This document shows, piece by piece, positions 13,479 through 23,999 of a stretch of DNA of 64,000 bases. Numbering within the stretch: the stretch's first letter is position 1; each line of letters opens with the position of its first letter. This DNA is from Brachypterus glaber (taxonomy: Eukaryota; Arthropoda; Insecta; Coleoptera; Kateretidae), in contig OY294044.1 in assembly GCA_958510825.1 (NCBI GenBank), positions 101,470,893 to 101,534,892 of the forward strand. The letters are read 5' to 3'. A program made the position numbers and the translations under genes. The notes beneath the pieces are model-generated. The model was not told where the DNA came from. It made no database searches and was given only the letters and a program-made list of their open reading frames with translations.

Positions 13479-13905
13479 TACTGCTACAATCTCTATTCGG
13501 GTGAAATTTGGTGTAACCATACCGCCGCATCATGGCGTACCCTGCGTATATGTTTTAATGACGCCTTTCGTATCCTGCACCGACTTCCGAGATATAATAG
13601 TGCCTCGGAAATGTTTGCGCTTGCTCGTGTAGATACTTTGGATGCTCTACGCCGTAAAAAACTCTCTAGCTACTACATCGCTGGAAGTTGTCTACCGAAA
13701 CCCTGCTTAAAGCCTTAATAGAATCTGACGTCTTGTGGCAATCTCCAATAATCGCTAACTGGCGCCTCTTATGCTTTACTTAGGTTTTATGTTAATTATT
13801 TTTCATGTATATGCTCTTATTATTATTTTCACTTGTATTTTTTTTTGGATGTGATCCTTTAGTGGTCGGAATAAATATATATTATTATTATATTATTAAT
13901 AAATA
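13479..13905 (+). pseudogene. Non-LTR retrotransposon, 3' end of the reverse transcriptase ORF
   Basis: The frame from 13479 reads YNLYSGEIWCNHTAASW, then RICFNDAFRILHRLPRYNSA, SEMFALARVDTLDALRRKKL. This is the conserved C-terminal part of many insect non-LTR reverse transcriptases (pattern YNxxFRxLxxLPR.CSASxMFxxxxVxT). It stops at 13716; a +2 shift continues it with ALIESDVLWQSPIIANWRLL to a stop at 13781-13783. A short 3' UTR and a TTA-rich tail follow to about 13905. The 5' part is gone, as usual after incomplete reverse transcription. It lies antisense to RCCD1 within about 10 bp of the exon 2 donor. It differs from the element at 57.2 kb. Confidence 0.8.
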
Positions 13906-13911
13906 ACTAAC

Positions 13912-14222
13912 CTAATAGAACAATAGTATGCCTACTTCCACATCCCACATTTAAAACATCTTTTTCACCATCGAATTCAATTAAGCACGGACTAGCCATA
14001 ACGCTAAAATTATTTCCGCTTGTTCCTTCTGATGTTTTTTTGTTTCCTAGTCCTAATTGTCCATTTCCATTCCATCCCCAAGTATACAGTGCCCCAGATT
14101 CGTCGATTGCACAAGAGTGCCATGAGCCGGCCGCTATTGAGGTTATTTTGATTCCAGCCAAAGCACTTACGATTGTGGGGTTCGTTAGGTCATCTAGACG
14201 GCCGTGACCCAATTGTCCTCGA
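13912..14222 (-). CDS. RCCD1: RCCD1-like gene, exon 2 (RCC1 blades)
   Basis: Second coding exon, 311 bp. Acceptor CAG at 14225-14223, donor GTTAGT starting at 13911; it completes a split codon (AG|T, Ser) and ends in phase 1. It encodes RGQLGHGRLDDL, an RCC1 signature AAGSWHSCAI, the blade GALYTWGWNGNGQLGLGN, and CGSRHTIVLL, which aligns with the CGSRHTAVV segment of human RCCD1. The two exons give 281 residues; the human protein has 376, so about 60 C-terminal residues (last WGWG blade) are missing. I found no exon for them between 1 and 13911, so they probably lie outside the window. The donor is about 10 bp from the tail of an antisense retrotransposon remnant. Confidence 0.88.
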
Positions 14223-15438
14223 CTGTTTTTAAAGGGAAATAATTGATAGATTAGTTTTTCTGTTCAATATTTGGTAATTAAGTTAATAGTTTAATAAGTC
14301 GTCACTCCAGTATAGGTTTGTCGTATCTCCAAAAATCCCATTTTCGGGAAATTGAGTTCTAATATGTTTTTCTAAATATCTTGTAAATCTTATGCTGGAT
14401 CAGTTTTAACTCTTTTTCTTACAATAGTTTAATAAAACTGCTATCCAAAAGTGTTTTTATTTAATAAATTAAATGTTCCGTTTATTTTACGTTTTTTTTT
14501 TCATGTTTGGTTTGGACTTTTTTTTTTGTCGTATCTCCAAAAAGAAATCAAAAAATCTAATTAACTAGAATCACAATGACATGATTTTATGTTTGGAAGA
14601 GTGCAGAAGGGGTATTAATCTTTGGAAATACAGAACTTTTAATATTTACTTGAAAAAGCACAAAAATATCATTTTTTTTTTTAAATTAATATATAAGTAT
14701 AATTAAACCAATTACTTGCATTTTTGTATAAGGCGTGGTTAAATTAGTATGGTTCACTAATTAACTTAAGTTTTTTCATTATTTTTGCGCAAAATTTAGG
14801 TTGGAAATATCAAAATGCCGCATCTCTATAAAAATTCAAAATAATGGCTCAAGTTACACTTCAATGATATAAAATTATTTAAAAGGTATTTTAGTTTAAA
14901 TTATAGAGCTTTTATTTTTTTTATATGGGTTTAATAGTTCTTAAATAATTCAAAAATCAGGTAGGTACATTAAAAAACACTATTTTTTTACTTCGCAGTT
15001 GCAATTTTCCTACTGTTTGGATTAAAAATGATTGTTAATTTAAACAAAGCGATATTAGGTTTAAATTTGAATAATGTTAGGGAATGAATTATTTTTTTGC
15101 AAACAAAATACCTAACTGATGTAAGAACTAAGTTTCAAGTAAAAAAAACTGTTTGATTAACCTGTTTTCACACTATTATTATAATAATAACTACTACAGT
15201 AGTGTAATTATATTTATATTTTTTTAATTAAGATAATATTTTTGATTAGTAGTAGTAAGGGTGGGGAGGCTACAAGCCAGGCAACTAGGTATTTTTGATT
15301 AAATGCTATCTTCTTCTTTTAAAAATGGAGATACGACAAACCAATATTGAAGTTTTAAAATATATTTTGTACGATCGGGTAATTTGACGTGTTTACTAGC
15401 CTAATTATGACAGCAGTAGGTTATGTTTACAAATTGCT

Positions 15439-15465
15439 GATCGGTAAGTAAATTACTTACCGATC
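15439..15465. repeat. Short near-perfect palindrome
   Basis: GATCGGTAAGTAA is mirrored by TTACTTACCGATC, and another GGCGGTAAGTAAATAA follows at 15471. Confidence 0.8.
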
Positions 15466-16608
15466 GGGAGGCGGTAAGTAAATAATAATCTAATTTTTAA
15501 TTTTTAAAGCTTTAAATTAGTTTTTATTAAAGTTAAATATAAAATTACATTTGGAACAATAACTATTAAACGCTATTGGACTACTTAGGTTTCTTCTTCG
15601 AACGAAATAATTATTTATTAATAAGCCAACAATAACTTTTTTATGTATTCAAATACTTCACTTCACCATGTTTTGAAAATTTTGGATTTTTCGGGTATAA
15701 TTGCAAAACATCTTATATTCCACGCACCTTAAATCAAAATTGTCATCTTGATGTATTTTTTACAAAAAATGTTTATTTTACAAAGATATTAATTGGTACC
15801 ATAGGACAAACGTCAAACTAAATTAGGAATTTAACGTTGTTAGGGTTAAATTTGATTTTTACAGTAAAATAAATTTTACGTTTTAATTTCACTTTTATAA
15901 ATCGATTTCGTCTCAATTTCCAAAATAATCCTCAACCGGTAAAATGCACTTACTGCCCTTAATACTTAAATAACTATTGTGGAGATACGTCAATTTATTT
16001 TAGAAATGTAAGCATATATTGATAAAAGGTTTGTTGGACACTAAAGTACTTAACTGTAGATGTACAAATACCTATCGTCGTAACAGAACAACAAGGTTTC
16101 AACTAACATTTTTTCAGTTTTTCAATTTTTTGCATTTTTGAATAGAGCTTTTTACTACCTTTTTGCATGTACTTAAAAAATAAAAATATTATGCACATAG
16201 CCCATTTTATTTACAATACAACCATGTTCTATGTGCATTTTTTGAGATTTTTTTAGTGCAACGAGGTTCTAACTGATAATAAAGTTTAATTTGCATTTCT
16301 TACTTAAAAATCAGGTACTTCGTTAATGAAAATTAACTTAAGTCATATCGATGTCACTATACATAAAAAGTTTGGCCTGTGTTTTTACCAAAATTATGGA
16401 GATTGAATACTTGTGCGAAACAACTATTACTTATCAAATTTAATAATGATTAATAATTTATGCAAAATATTGCATTTATATACAAATTATTAAAACAAAC
16501 GCCAAAAAACGTGTGAATTTAATGCAAAACGGTTCTAACTCAAATAAAACACTGTTGTACTACTACTTTTCATAGATTTATGAGTTATCAAAGTTCCAAC
16601 TGATTATA

Positions 16609-17302
16609 CAGTGCGCTCCAAAAGTCACCCCCCCCCCTTTTAACTTTTGAACCAGTTGAGATATTGACTTCAAATTTAGAACTCTTAAATAAGACAACTT
16701 AAACTATCTTTTAGCATATATTTGATATTTTCTGCTCTGAAAATGTGGGCAGGGGGACATTTTTTTAAATGGAAAGGGGGTCGTGGGATACATCATTTTA
16801 AAGCTTATAAAATTCTCTATTTAAACTAACATTTTTAAGTTTTTTAAAAATGTTTTTTAAGGTTTTGATTTTTCAATTTTTTGTGCTAAAACATTCGATT
16901 TTTTAAGTTTTTTTATAAATTTTTATTTATGTCAACTAAAATTAGTTTAAGTATAATTAACATTTTTTTATGATGAAATGGAGCATTTTTAAAAAATGAT
17001 TTGTTTTTTTAGAGGAATTCTGACATTAATACCCATTTTAAACCCAATTTTTTTTTATTTAAAAATATGGAGTTAAATGGAGAATTTTATAAGCTTTAAA
17101 ATGATGTATTACACGACCCCCCTTTCCATTTAAAAAAATGTGCCCCCATGCCCCCCTGCCCACATTTTAAGAGCTGAAAGTATTAAATATATGCTAAAAG
17201 ATAGTTTAAGTTGTCTTATTTAAAAGTTCCAAATTTGAAGTCGATATCTCAACTGGTTCAAAAGTTAAGAGAGGGGGGGGGGGTGACTTTTGGACCGCTC
17301 TG
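16609..17302. mobile_element. Tc1/mariner-like MITE, family CAGTGCGGTCC, copy 1
   Basis: 694 bp, ends CAGTGCGCTCCAAAAGTCAC and GTGACTTTTGGACCGCTCTG, flanked by TA at 16607 and 17303. The arms are complementary for about 250 bp (AACTCTTAAATAAGACAACT and AGTTGTCTTATTTAAAAGTT). TA duplication and CAG ends point to Tc1/mariner transposase in trans. No coding capacity. Confidence 0.9.
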
Positions 17303-17306
17303 TATA

Positions 17307-17893
17307 CAGCCTGTTCCAGAAATCGCGTACAGAAATTTGAGGGTATACTAAAAACCCTCTGGAAAATATGAAAAAAATGTAAAAAAATCAATCTTCGTTC
17401 AATTCAAAAATAAGAACGCTTTAAGTAATCCAATACTGTTGCTGATGTTAAATTACCTTTAAAAGTTGAATTTGTAGCTATGGAAGCAAATTTAATTATT
17501 GCATTTACATATTCTGTAGGTTGACATGGTGATTAATGTGACATAAATATTTATTAATGTCAAAAAACTACCGCCGGATGGAGTGACCCTATAAAAATAG
17601 AATATTTGATATCCTCTGTCGGTTTTGTCAAAATATAATAACCTAAAAAGATTCTAAAGTTGAAAGTCTTAAACAATGCAACGTCAACAATTAAAATGCA
17701 ACCATAGTTACTAATACTTAAGTAGGGAAAAACTAATTTGTAGGTAATTTAACATCAGCATCAGGATTGGTCAGATTAAATAGCTTCCATTTTAATTAGT
17801 ATTATAGATGGATTTTTTATTTTTTTTTTCATATTTTCCATAGGGTTTTTAATATACCCTCAAATTTCTGTGGGAGAGTTCTGGAACAGGCTC
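17307..17893. mobile_element. Foldback element with CAGCCTGTTCC ends, TA-flanked
   Basis: CAGCCTGTTCCAGAA against TTCTGGAACAGGCTC, then AATTTGAGGGTATAC against ATACCCTCAAATTTCTG, and AATCCAATACTGTTGCTGAT against ATCAGCATCAGGATTGG. TA lies on both sides. It starts two bases after the TA of the preceding element. Confidence 0.85.
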
Positions 17894-18306
17894 TATTTTA
17901 GCTAATATTTAAAATGTCAACAAAAGGTGTATTATAGGTACTAATTTATCGTAATATAATCCCATTTCAGCATAATACACCACTCAATTTTGAAAATTAA
18001 GGTAAGTTTCATGATTTTAAAGTTTTGATTGATCATAGCTCAATTCTATAATTTATACAGTTGAAACCTTGTTGTTCTCATACGACGATATGTAAAAATC
18101 TCAAAATGTCCTGAAATGGAGATACGACAAACCAATACTGGGGGGACGAAGTGTAAAGGGCGGGAACTGATTTTTTCCGATACCGGATAATTATCCATCA
18201 CAACCTAAAACATTCGGTAGTTCACCTTTGGTCCTTTAAAGACGAGTTCGAATGCGTTATTTAGTTTTAAATGTTTAAAGATTTTTTTTAGTTTTTCAGC
18301 TAAGGT

Positions 18307-18470
18307 TACCTATTTTGCCCTACTACGCTAAAAAGCAGTAACTCCATTTGTCGCATAGCAGTGTTTTCAAAATATTACATCGGAGTTGACGTCGCTAGGC
18401 GACAAATGGAGCTACTGGTTTCCAGCGTAGTAGGGCAGTATTTTAAACCGGTTTAAAATAGGTAGAAATT
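18307..18470. mobile_element. Small foldback, CCCTACTACGC arms
   Basis: TTGCCCTACTACGCT and GTAACTCCATTTGTCGC are mirrored by GCGACAAATGGAGCTACTGG and AGCGTAGTAGGGCA. Outer words ACCTATTTT and AAAATAGGT also pair. Confidence 0.8.
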
Positions 18471-19767
18471 AGTTACTGTCATATATGTAGAATGAAAGTA
18501 CTGAACTCCATAGTCAGTGGTTACTTAACCAAACGTCTGAGAATTGGAACGGAAATAATTTTTTCGCAGATTTTTTTAAATATTTTCTTAAATAGAATTA
18601 TTTTCTTTAGTAACTGAGATTGCAATCAATTGTGGGTTTTTTTAGGTCATCTAGACGAACGTGAACTAATTATCCTTGGCTCATTTTAAAGGAAACTAAT
18701 ATTTGGTAATTAGGATACCTAATAGTTTATTAAGTCAAAAAATAAAACAAAACAAAGTTTATTAAGTTCCAAGGGCAGCAATTGATTTTTACCGAACGTT
18801 GATAATGTTTGGAAATTAAGGAATAATTACCGACAGAGAAAGAAATTATTTTCAAGTGCTTTAGCATGTACCCAGTCCGCACAAATTCATGGCAGGTACA
18901 TAGCAGGTACATAACCACTGTTCTATGTGATTTTGCAGCCATGTATTTTTTATAGTCCTTGGACTTTAACAATTCCGCCTCAAATTATGTATCAGGTACA
19001 TAACATGTAACATATCAGCTACATACCAGGTACATAACATGTTATATAACTTTTGCAATATGGATGAGAGGTATCAGCCATGATGTTTTTATACTCCTTG
19101 ATATGTAGCAGAAACATACCAAATACATCATAAGTTATCCCTTGCCATATGGATGAGAGGTATTTAATACATTAAAATTATATGGGTGATATGTAACATG
19201 GATGTTTAAATTCCCCCGTACCCCCGTTGAACGGCAAATATAAACTTCCAATTTCGAATAGGTAAATGATATGAAATCTAAAGTCGATATCTACAGCGTC
19301 CGGTCGAAGTCTTAATTTTGTTTATTTTGCAAAAATAAAAATATATCTTAAACTAACACTCGGTTGTCCTGCCAGGTATACATACAAAAAATTAAAACTA
19401 CATATTACATATTCTGAATAATATATATTTTAAAAAAGGTGACTGTTTGTACATTTTTTTTTTAAACGTATAATAAAATAAACATATTCTGAAAAAAAAA
19501 ATATTTAAAATTAAAAAAAAAACTTAATAATGCAAAATATCGAGGGGTAAATCTCATACAAACTCGCGTACAGCAAATTTTGCATTACCCAAGATTTGGC
19601 AATATTTTGCGGGATTTCGCAAGATTTCTCGCAAATTCTAAAAAAGAAACTAAATAATTCATTTTACATTTTCAACTATAATATACTTAGTATATATATT
19701 ATACGTTTTTGCGTTAATTACATACAAAAAAATAATTCATTCAAAATCTCTAAGAATAAAATAAATA

Positions 19768-20041
19768 CAGCGCCACACAAAAAAAAAATGGAACTCCAAC
19801 GGACTCGACTAGTCAATTCCTATATATTTTGAGCCGCTGAATGCGAATCTGCAGTCGAAATTTAAAAGTTTTTAAAAAGACCTCAAAAAACCTAGCGAAA
19901 AAGTACAAAAAGGATGTTTTTATAAGTTTATTTTGAAAATGGGACCCAATTTTTAAACTCCGACTCGGATTCAGCGGCTCAAAATACATAGAATTTGACT
20001 AGTAGAGTCTGTCGGAGATCCAACTTTAGTTTGTGTAGCTG
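19768..20041. mobile_element. Foldback, family CAGCCACACAAA, copy 1
   Basis: CAGCGCCACACAAAA at the left, TTTGTGTAGCTG at the right; arms GGACTCGACTAGTCAATTCC, then ATTTTGAGCCGCTGAAT against ATTCAGCGGCTCAAAAT. Copy 2 is at 29577-29860. Confidence 0.8.
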
Positions 20042-20213
20042 TGATATTAATAAAACATTTTTTACAACTTTTCCACCAATATTACCGCGTCTTACTGAAA
20101 TATGACATAAGTAGTACTTCTGGTGTACCACACCTATAATATGGATGCTTTTGTTTCGGCAGTTTAAGAGTTACAATATGATGTTAACCTATGCTACTGA
20201 GAGTAGCTGGTGA

Positions 20214-20404
20214 GGGAACATTCAAGTATTACATAACTCAATTGTACTAAAATTCACACTTCATACCCCGGCTCTCGCGTTATTATAGATTATAGAGATT
20301 TCATATTTTGGCTACCCCCCTAATAGGGGGTGTGTTTGGAGAACCGGGGTATGAAGTGTATTAATTTTGGTACAATTTGCGTTACATAATACTTGAACGT
20401 TCCC
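20214..20404. mobile_element. Foldback with GGGAACRTTCAAGTATTAC ends
   Basis: GGGAACATTCAAGTATTACA against GTAATACTTGAACGTTCCC and CACTTCATACCCCGG against CCGGGGTATGAAGTG; 191 bp. The same terminal word occurs at about 36300, 36711 and 36830. Confidence 0.8.
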
Positions 20405-21339
20405 TAATACACGTGGTACCAATGTAAAAAAATACCGAGAGTTGCTGGTGACTCTCATGGTAGCCAACGTGTTAAATATTTAAAATTTCGGGGAATTTCG
20501 CGAGGGTTGTACACAAGATTTCGCAGGAGATTTAGCTCGCAAAATACATTTAGAACAAGTATTAGTTGTCTTCCAGTACACTCAGCCTTTTACAGTAGGG
20601 ATCCCAACTCCTTGAGGATAAATAAATAAAAAAAGTATATCTCTTTTTCATCAAAGCTGTCACATAGAACCTGATAATTCTCAGCAAACGGCTTACCCAT
20701 GAATATAGATTAACATATTACAATGACTTCAAATGTTCTCCATTTATTTTATCTGTTCGTTTTTATAGGTAATAGGTACCTTTTTTTGCAATTAATTGGA
20801 AAACATTTTTTGTGTTGGGATGCATCATCCATCCCACTGTCATCATTTCCAACAAACGACACAACTGCATATTCCATTTTACTAAAAAAGTATAATCCAT
20901 TATAATTTGAAATCTTATTTTGAGGTTAATTTTAAAAAAAGTATTACGATTATGTAGATTATAAAACTTGAATAAACTAATAATTAGTTTTATTACTAAC
21001 CTATCATAAAACACTCTTTAAAAAATAGCTTTTGCAAACACAAAAACACTATTTCCACAACGATTAATTATGACGCCATACTCTACTACTATAATTTGAC
21101 CAATAATTGGTCAAAGGATGTAGGCTAGATTGCTTGGCGGGAACTTCAAAATTCTAATTTCTATTTCCATTGAAATCACATCTCTGATTTCTGTATTTTA
21201 CAAGATATTACATAATTAGTTATACCACGAATGCGGATACTCGTATTCAACGCTTATGGGAATTTGTCGATTTCCAAAATAACTTTAAAAAAGTAAATTT
21301 AGTTAACTTATTTGTGAGATTTATCCGAGTCGAACCAAA

Positions 21340-21725
21340 CTGAAGTTTTAAACAAGCAATATTAAAAAATAATCATAAAAAATAAAAAAAATATGTTTTC
21401 TTTAAGATTTTTGAAAAACGAAAAATTATTGAAAAAAATATAAATTAAATTTTTCAAAAAAACTTTTTTTTCAAAATTTTTAATTTTTTTTATTTGTTTT
21501 TGTAGAATTGATTTTTATAATAAAAGTAATTTTTCCTGAAAAAAATACGTTAATAGGAATATTCTTTCAGCTTTTTTCGATTTTTTTAAAATTTTATCCC
21601 TCCATAACTTTTTTGTTTTTGGTGGGATTACTTTCAAAAATAATAGGGATCTTCACCTCGGACAACTTGATTATTCCTGAAAATTTCAAGTCGATCGGAT
21701 TATTATTAACCTGTACCTACATATG
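21340..21725 (+). repeat. Dispersed repeat copy (CATAACTTTTTTGTTTTTGG core)
   Basis: CCATAACTTTTTTGTTTTTG followed by GGATTACTTTCAAAAATAAT and AGGGATCTTCACCTCG, then AAGTCGATCGGATTATT. Relatives lie at 30230-30520, 50900-51340, 59330-59690 and 60600-60890. Confidence 0.7.
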
Positions 21726-22086
21726 GTGAATTCATAACATTTTATGTTCTCATACCATATATATGATACATAACATGCAATATTGCATGTTATGTATCAT
21801 ACATATGTATGTTACATCTTATGTAATATGGCACATGCAACTTAAAAAATCTTTCTATTATAGCGCATGTTATGTAGCATACATATGTATGTTACGTCTC
21901 ATGTAATATGGCACTTGTTACCTAAAAAATCTTTCTTTGTGATGTTGCATCCATGTATGAGCGGACTGGGTAGTACTTAGATACTACTTTTTTTAAGTCT
22001 GCGAAAAAGTTAAAAGCAAATAATATAATTACCCACATTTAGACTGCTTTATTGTGACGTTTTTTTGTCAAAGAAAATAAGTGGAC

Positions 22087-22161
22087 AAGACGACTTTAAT
22101 GCAAGATGTCTGGAGTTATAAATAGTGTTATACTCCAGCCATCTTGCTTTAAAGTCATCTT
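22087..22161. repeat. Hairpin with arms of about 31 bp
   Basis: AAGACGACTTTAATGCAAGA TGTCTGGAGTTA is mirrored by TACTCCAGCCATCTTGC and TTTAAAGTCATCTT around a 12-base loop. The word TACTCCAGCCATCTTG recurs just before the assembly gap. Confidence 0.85.
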
Positions 22162-22556
22162 GAGAGTGGAGAAAAAAAATCTGGTAAAAATGATTATATA
22201 TTAGTTGGTAATTATGTTTTAAAATAAATGTCACAAATTACGAACGTATTTGGGCTGAATCCTCCAAAGCCCTCAGTTTTGTTTTGGTTAATTTTAACAA
22301 TTTTGCTTACAAGACTGAATAAAATAATTAAATTTTTATTTTTGTATGGTTTTAGCACACTCCAAGAAAAATCTTAGGTGCATTGTTATTCCTTCCACTA
22401 ATAAGTATTAAAATAATGGCACCTTCGCCAAAATTATTAAATATCAAAGTTCTGAATTCCAACTTAAAACAATCTAAGTAGCGCGTTTTAAAAATATTTA
22501 GCGAGTGATGAGAATGAGGAAAATGTTCTCCTCGTCCATGTTTTTTTATTTCTTAC

Positions 22557-23089
22557 CTTCCACGTCCAAAAGAATATAATTCACCATTATTTAACAATAT
22601 TAAACAATGTTCCCTACCACATTTAATATCTATTATTTCTTTACTATTAAATTCAAGTTTATTTCCAAAGTTAAATAGCTTTCCCTCTTTACTAGAAGCT
22701 ACACTTATCTTAGATCCACAACAAATATTAACAATTTTATCATTTTCATCTAAACTAATCTTTGGCAACTCTATTAGACAATTTAAATCAGTTATTTCAA
22801 CTTTAAAAATATGCCCTAAATCTGTTAGTAAAAGGATTTTATCATCAAAAGTAGAAAAATCAATAAATTTATATTTGGAGTTATCGTTTAAACATATTTC
22901 TTTTAAATTTCCATCAGTAGGACCGTAATAAATAACCTTTTTATCTACTAATTGAGCAACAGAAAATGTGTGCATAACCTCAAATTTTCTTAGCCGATTT
23001 TTAAAATCAATTTTAGCAAATTCGGATAGAACATGCTCATTTAAGAAGACCTGACCGAATAAATTAAACCCCTTAAAAAATAGAGACAT
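22557..23089 (-). CDS. RCCD1: RCCD1-like gene, exon 1 (N-terminal 177 residues)
   Basis: First coding exon of an RCC1-repeat protein. It starts MSLFFKGFNLFGQVF, resembling the FGFxGFGQ opening of vertebrate RCCD1, and ends with an RCC1 blade (IKCGREHCLILL, then GELYSFGRG). The frame is open for 177 codons plus two bases up to a donor GTAAGA (GT at 22556-22555). Joining to exon 2 gives SFGRGSRGQLGHG, which matches the blade of the family without a gap. In mammals RCCD1 partners the JmjC protein KDM8/JMJD5 and affects H3K36 methylation and spindle stability; that function is inferred by family only. No signal peptide or membrane segment is seen. It lies head to head with ARL3. Confidence 0.88.
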
Positions 23090-23210
23090 ATTATTGATTT
23101 ATTAGGTTATTTTGTTGACATCAACAACACAAGTCAATCTTATCTTTTTATTAAGTTTTCACCTTTTATAATTAGCTTAATTGACTTTAACACAACAAAT
23201 ATCATTGAAC
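23090..23210. promoter_or_regulatory. Bidirectional promoter/5' UTR region between RCCD1 and ARL3
   Basis: Only 121 bp separate the two start codons, which face away from each other, so this stretch must hold both 5' leaders and core promoter elements unless non-coding exons lie elsewhere. It is AT-rich with no obvious TATA box. It has internal symmetry: TTGTTGACATCAACAA at 23112-23127 is a palindrome apart from its two central bases, and AAGTCAAT (23131) is mirrored by ATTGACTT (23180-23187). These could be sites for dimeric factors; that is inference. Confidence 0.6.
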
Positions 23211-23213
23211 ATG
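23211..23213 (+). CDS. Arl3: ARL3 (dnd) exon 1, start codon only
   Basis: The ATG is followed at once by the donor GTAAGTA, giving a first coding exon of one codon. Splicing to 23611 gives [19 protein letters not shown], the typical ARL3 N terminus (human begins MGLLSILRKLKS). The start is set by this homology: the next ATG in exon 2 would lose the amphipathic N-terminal helix and P-loop. The context GAACATGG is acceptable for initiation. Confidence 0.85.
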
Positions 23214-23610
23214 GTAAGTACTACTTGTTAAATATTTTAGTTTGTTAAAATAAAGCTAATTAGTGGACATTTACAGCAAAATAAACAAATAATTTTGACA
23301 CTTTTGTATTTAAATGACATTAGATCACCATAGCAACTTTCAATACCAACATATGAAAATTAACATACTGTTGATATCAGGTTAACCAATAACCAAGACA
23401 AAGAAAACTGTAAACACATTTTTAAGGTAGATGAAACGGGTAGGTCTTCACTAGAGGGCGCCAGAATATTTGTTTGTATATTTCCCATTTTAAATGCTGC
23501 CATCTATAGGAACGAACATTTAACAGCTATACACTAAAAATTTTTTACTACTCTCTCATAGATGACACCAAATATAGTATTTTTAAAATGTACTTATTTT
23601 AAAATTTCAG
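23214..23610 (+). other. ARL3 intron 1
   Basis: A 397-bp phase-0 intron: donor GTAAGTA, acceptor TTTTAAAATTTCAG. It has no foldback element, unlike every other intron-sized stretch here. It contains a CTCF-like site (23447-23463) and the words TGCCATCTATAGG and CTCATAGATGAC. It may act as an extension of the shared promoter. Confidence 0.8.
23447..23463 (+). promoter_or_regulatory. CTCF-like binding site
   Basis: TTCACTAGAGGGCGCCA matches the CTCF core consensus (CCACYAGRKGGCGCYM; insect core AGRKGGCGC) at all but one or two positions. It lies in ARL3 intron 1, about 240 bp from the start codon and 360 bp from that of RCCD1, in one of the few GC-rich words of this AT-rich region. Insects encode CTCF and often use it near divergent promoters. 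Sequence match only; binding is not shown. Confidence 0.5.
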
Positions 23611-23871
23611 GGTCTTCTTGCTATATTGAGAAAGTTAAGGGCTGCTCCAGAAAAGGAACTCAGGATTTTATTGCTTGGTTTGGATAATGCTGGAAAAACG
23701 ACAATTTTAAAAACTCTTGCTTCCGAGGACATATCCCATATAACACCTACAGCAGGATTTAACATAAAATCCTTGAATTCTGAAGGATTTAAGTTAAATG
23801 TTTGGGATATTGGAGGTCAGAGAAAAATAAGGCCTTATTGGAAAAATTATTTTGAAAATACGGATGTATTA
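23611..23871 (+). CDS. Arl3: ARL3 ADP-ribosylation factor-like GTPase, exon 2 (residues 2-88)
   Basis: ARL3 is an ARF-family small GTPase that, when GTP-bound, releases lipidated cargo from UNC119 and PDE6D carriers, classically in cilia; the Drosophila orthologue is dead end (dnd). Exon 2 encodes the P-loop GLDNAGKT (residues 24-31), the switch I region [12 protein letters not shown] with Thr48, the interswitch, and switch II WDIGGQ (66-71) with the catalytic-site Gln71, then [17 protein letters not shown], nearly identical to vertebrate ARL3. It ends exactly at a GTAAGT donor (23872) in phase 0. The remaining ~94 residues (NKQD motif, C-terminal helix) are not seen in the window; the exon could lie in the assembly gap or past the right edge. 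Confidence 0.95.
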
Positions 23872-23999
23872 GTAAGTATTTTTTAGATATTATATTATTT
23901 AGATATTTAGCACTAGGAGCGCATCCACCAAAATAATGTTGTAGGTATACAAAATCTTTTTGTATTATTTATACTCCAGCCATCTTGTATTTATTGTTC
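23872..23999 (+). other. Start of ARL3 intron 2, before the gap
   Basis: Donor GTAAGT, then AT-rich sequence. TACTCCAGCCATCTTG at about 23971-23986 also occurs in the hairpin at 22131, so a related repeat arm enters the gap here. Confidence 0.6.

Larger units (their letters stand above)
16074..18089. mobile_element. Inner foldback with ATCGTCGTA ends
   Basis: ATCGTCGTAACAGAACAACA at 16074 is mirrored by TGTTGTTCTCATACGACGAT ending at 18089. Between them lie the TA-flanked elements at 16609 and 17307 and several copies of the word CAANGNGGTTCTAACT (16088, 16259, 16527, 16588). Confidence 0.65.
14307..18142. mobile_element. Composite with CCAGTATNGGTTTGTCGTATC ends
   Basis: CCAGTATAGGTTTGTCGTAT at 14307 is mirrored by ATACGACAAACCAATACTGG ending at 18142, and also by a copy ending near 15349. 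A partial forward copy is at about 14524. So either a 1.05-kb element (14307-15349) or a 3.8-kb one with later insertions is present. No transposase frame is visible. Confidence 0.6.
18869..21972. mobile_element. 3.1-kb element with TACCCAGTCCGC ends
   Basis: TACCCAGTCCGCACAAATTC at the left against CATGTATGAGCGGACTGGGTA at the right. Both subterminal regions hold short direct repeats built on GTACATAACATG / TATGTATCATACATATG (two 75-bp units at about 21785-21948). Two foldbacks are nested inside. No transposase recognised. Confidence 0.65.
14223..22556 (-). other. RCCD1 intron 1 (8.3 kb), filled with nested foldback elements
   Basis: Runs from donor GTAAGA (22556-22551) to acceptor ACAG (14226-14223) on the minus strand. 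At least nine inverted-repeat elements, entered separately, occupy most of it. Confidence 0.85.

Noticed and set aside
20723..21014. Opposed overlapping 60- and 83-codon frames
   Set aside because: Mutual shadows inside the 3.1-kb repeat element; neither has a recognisable domain.
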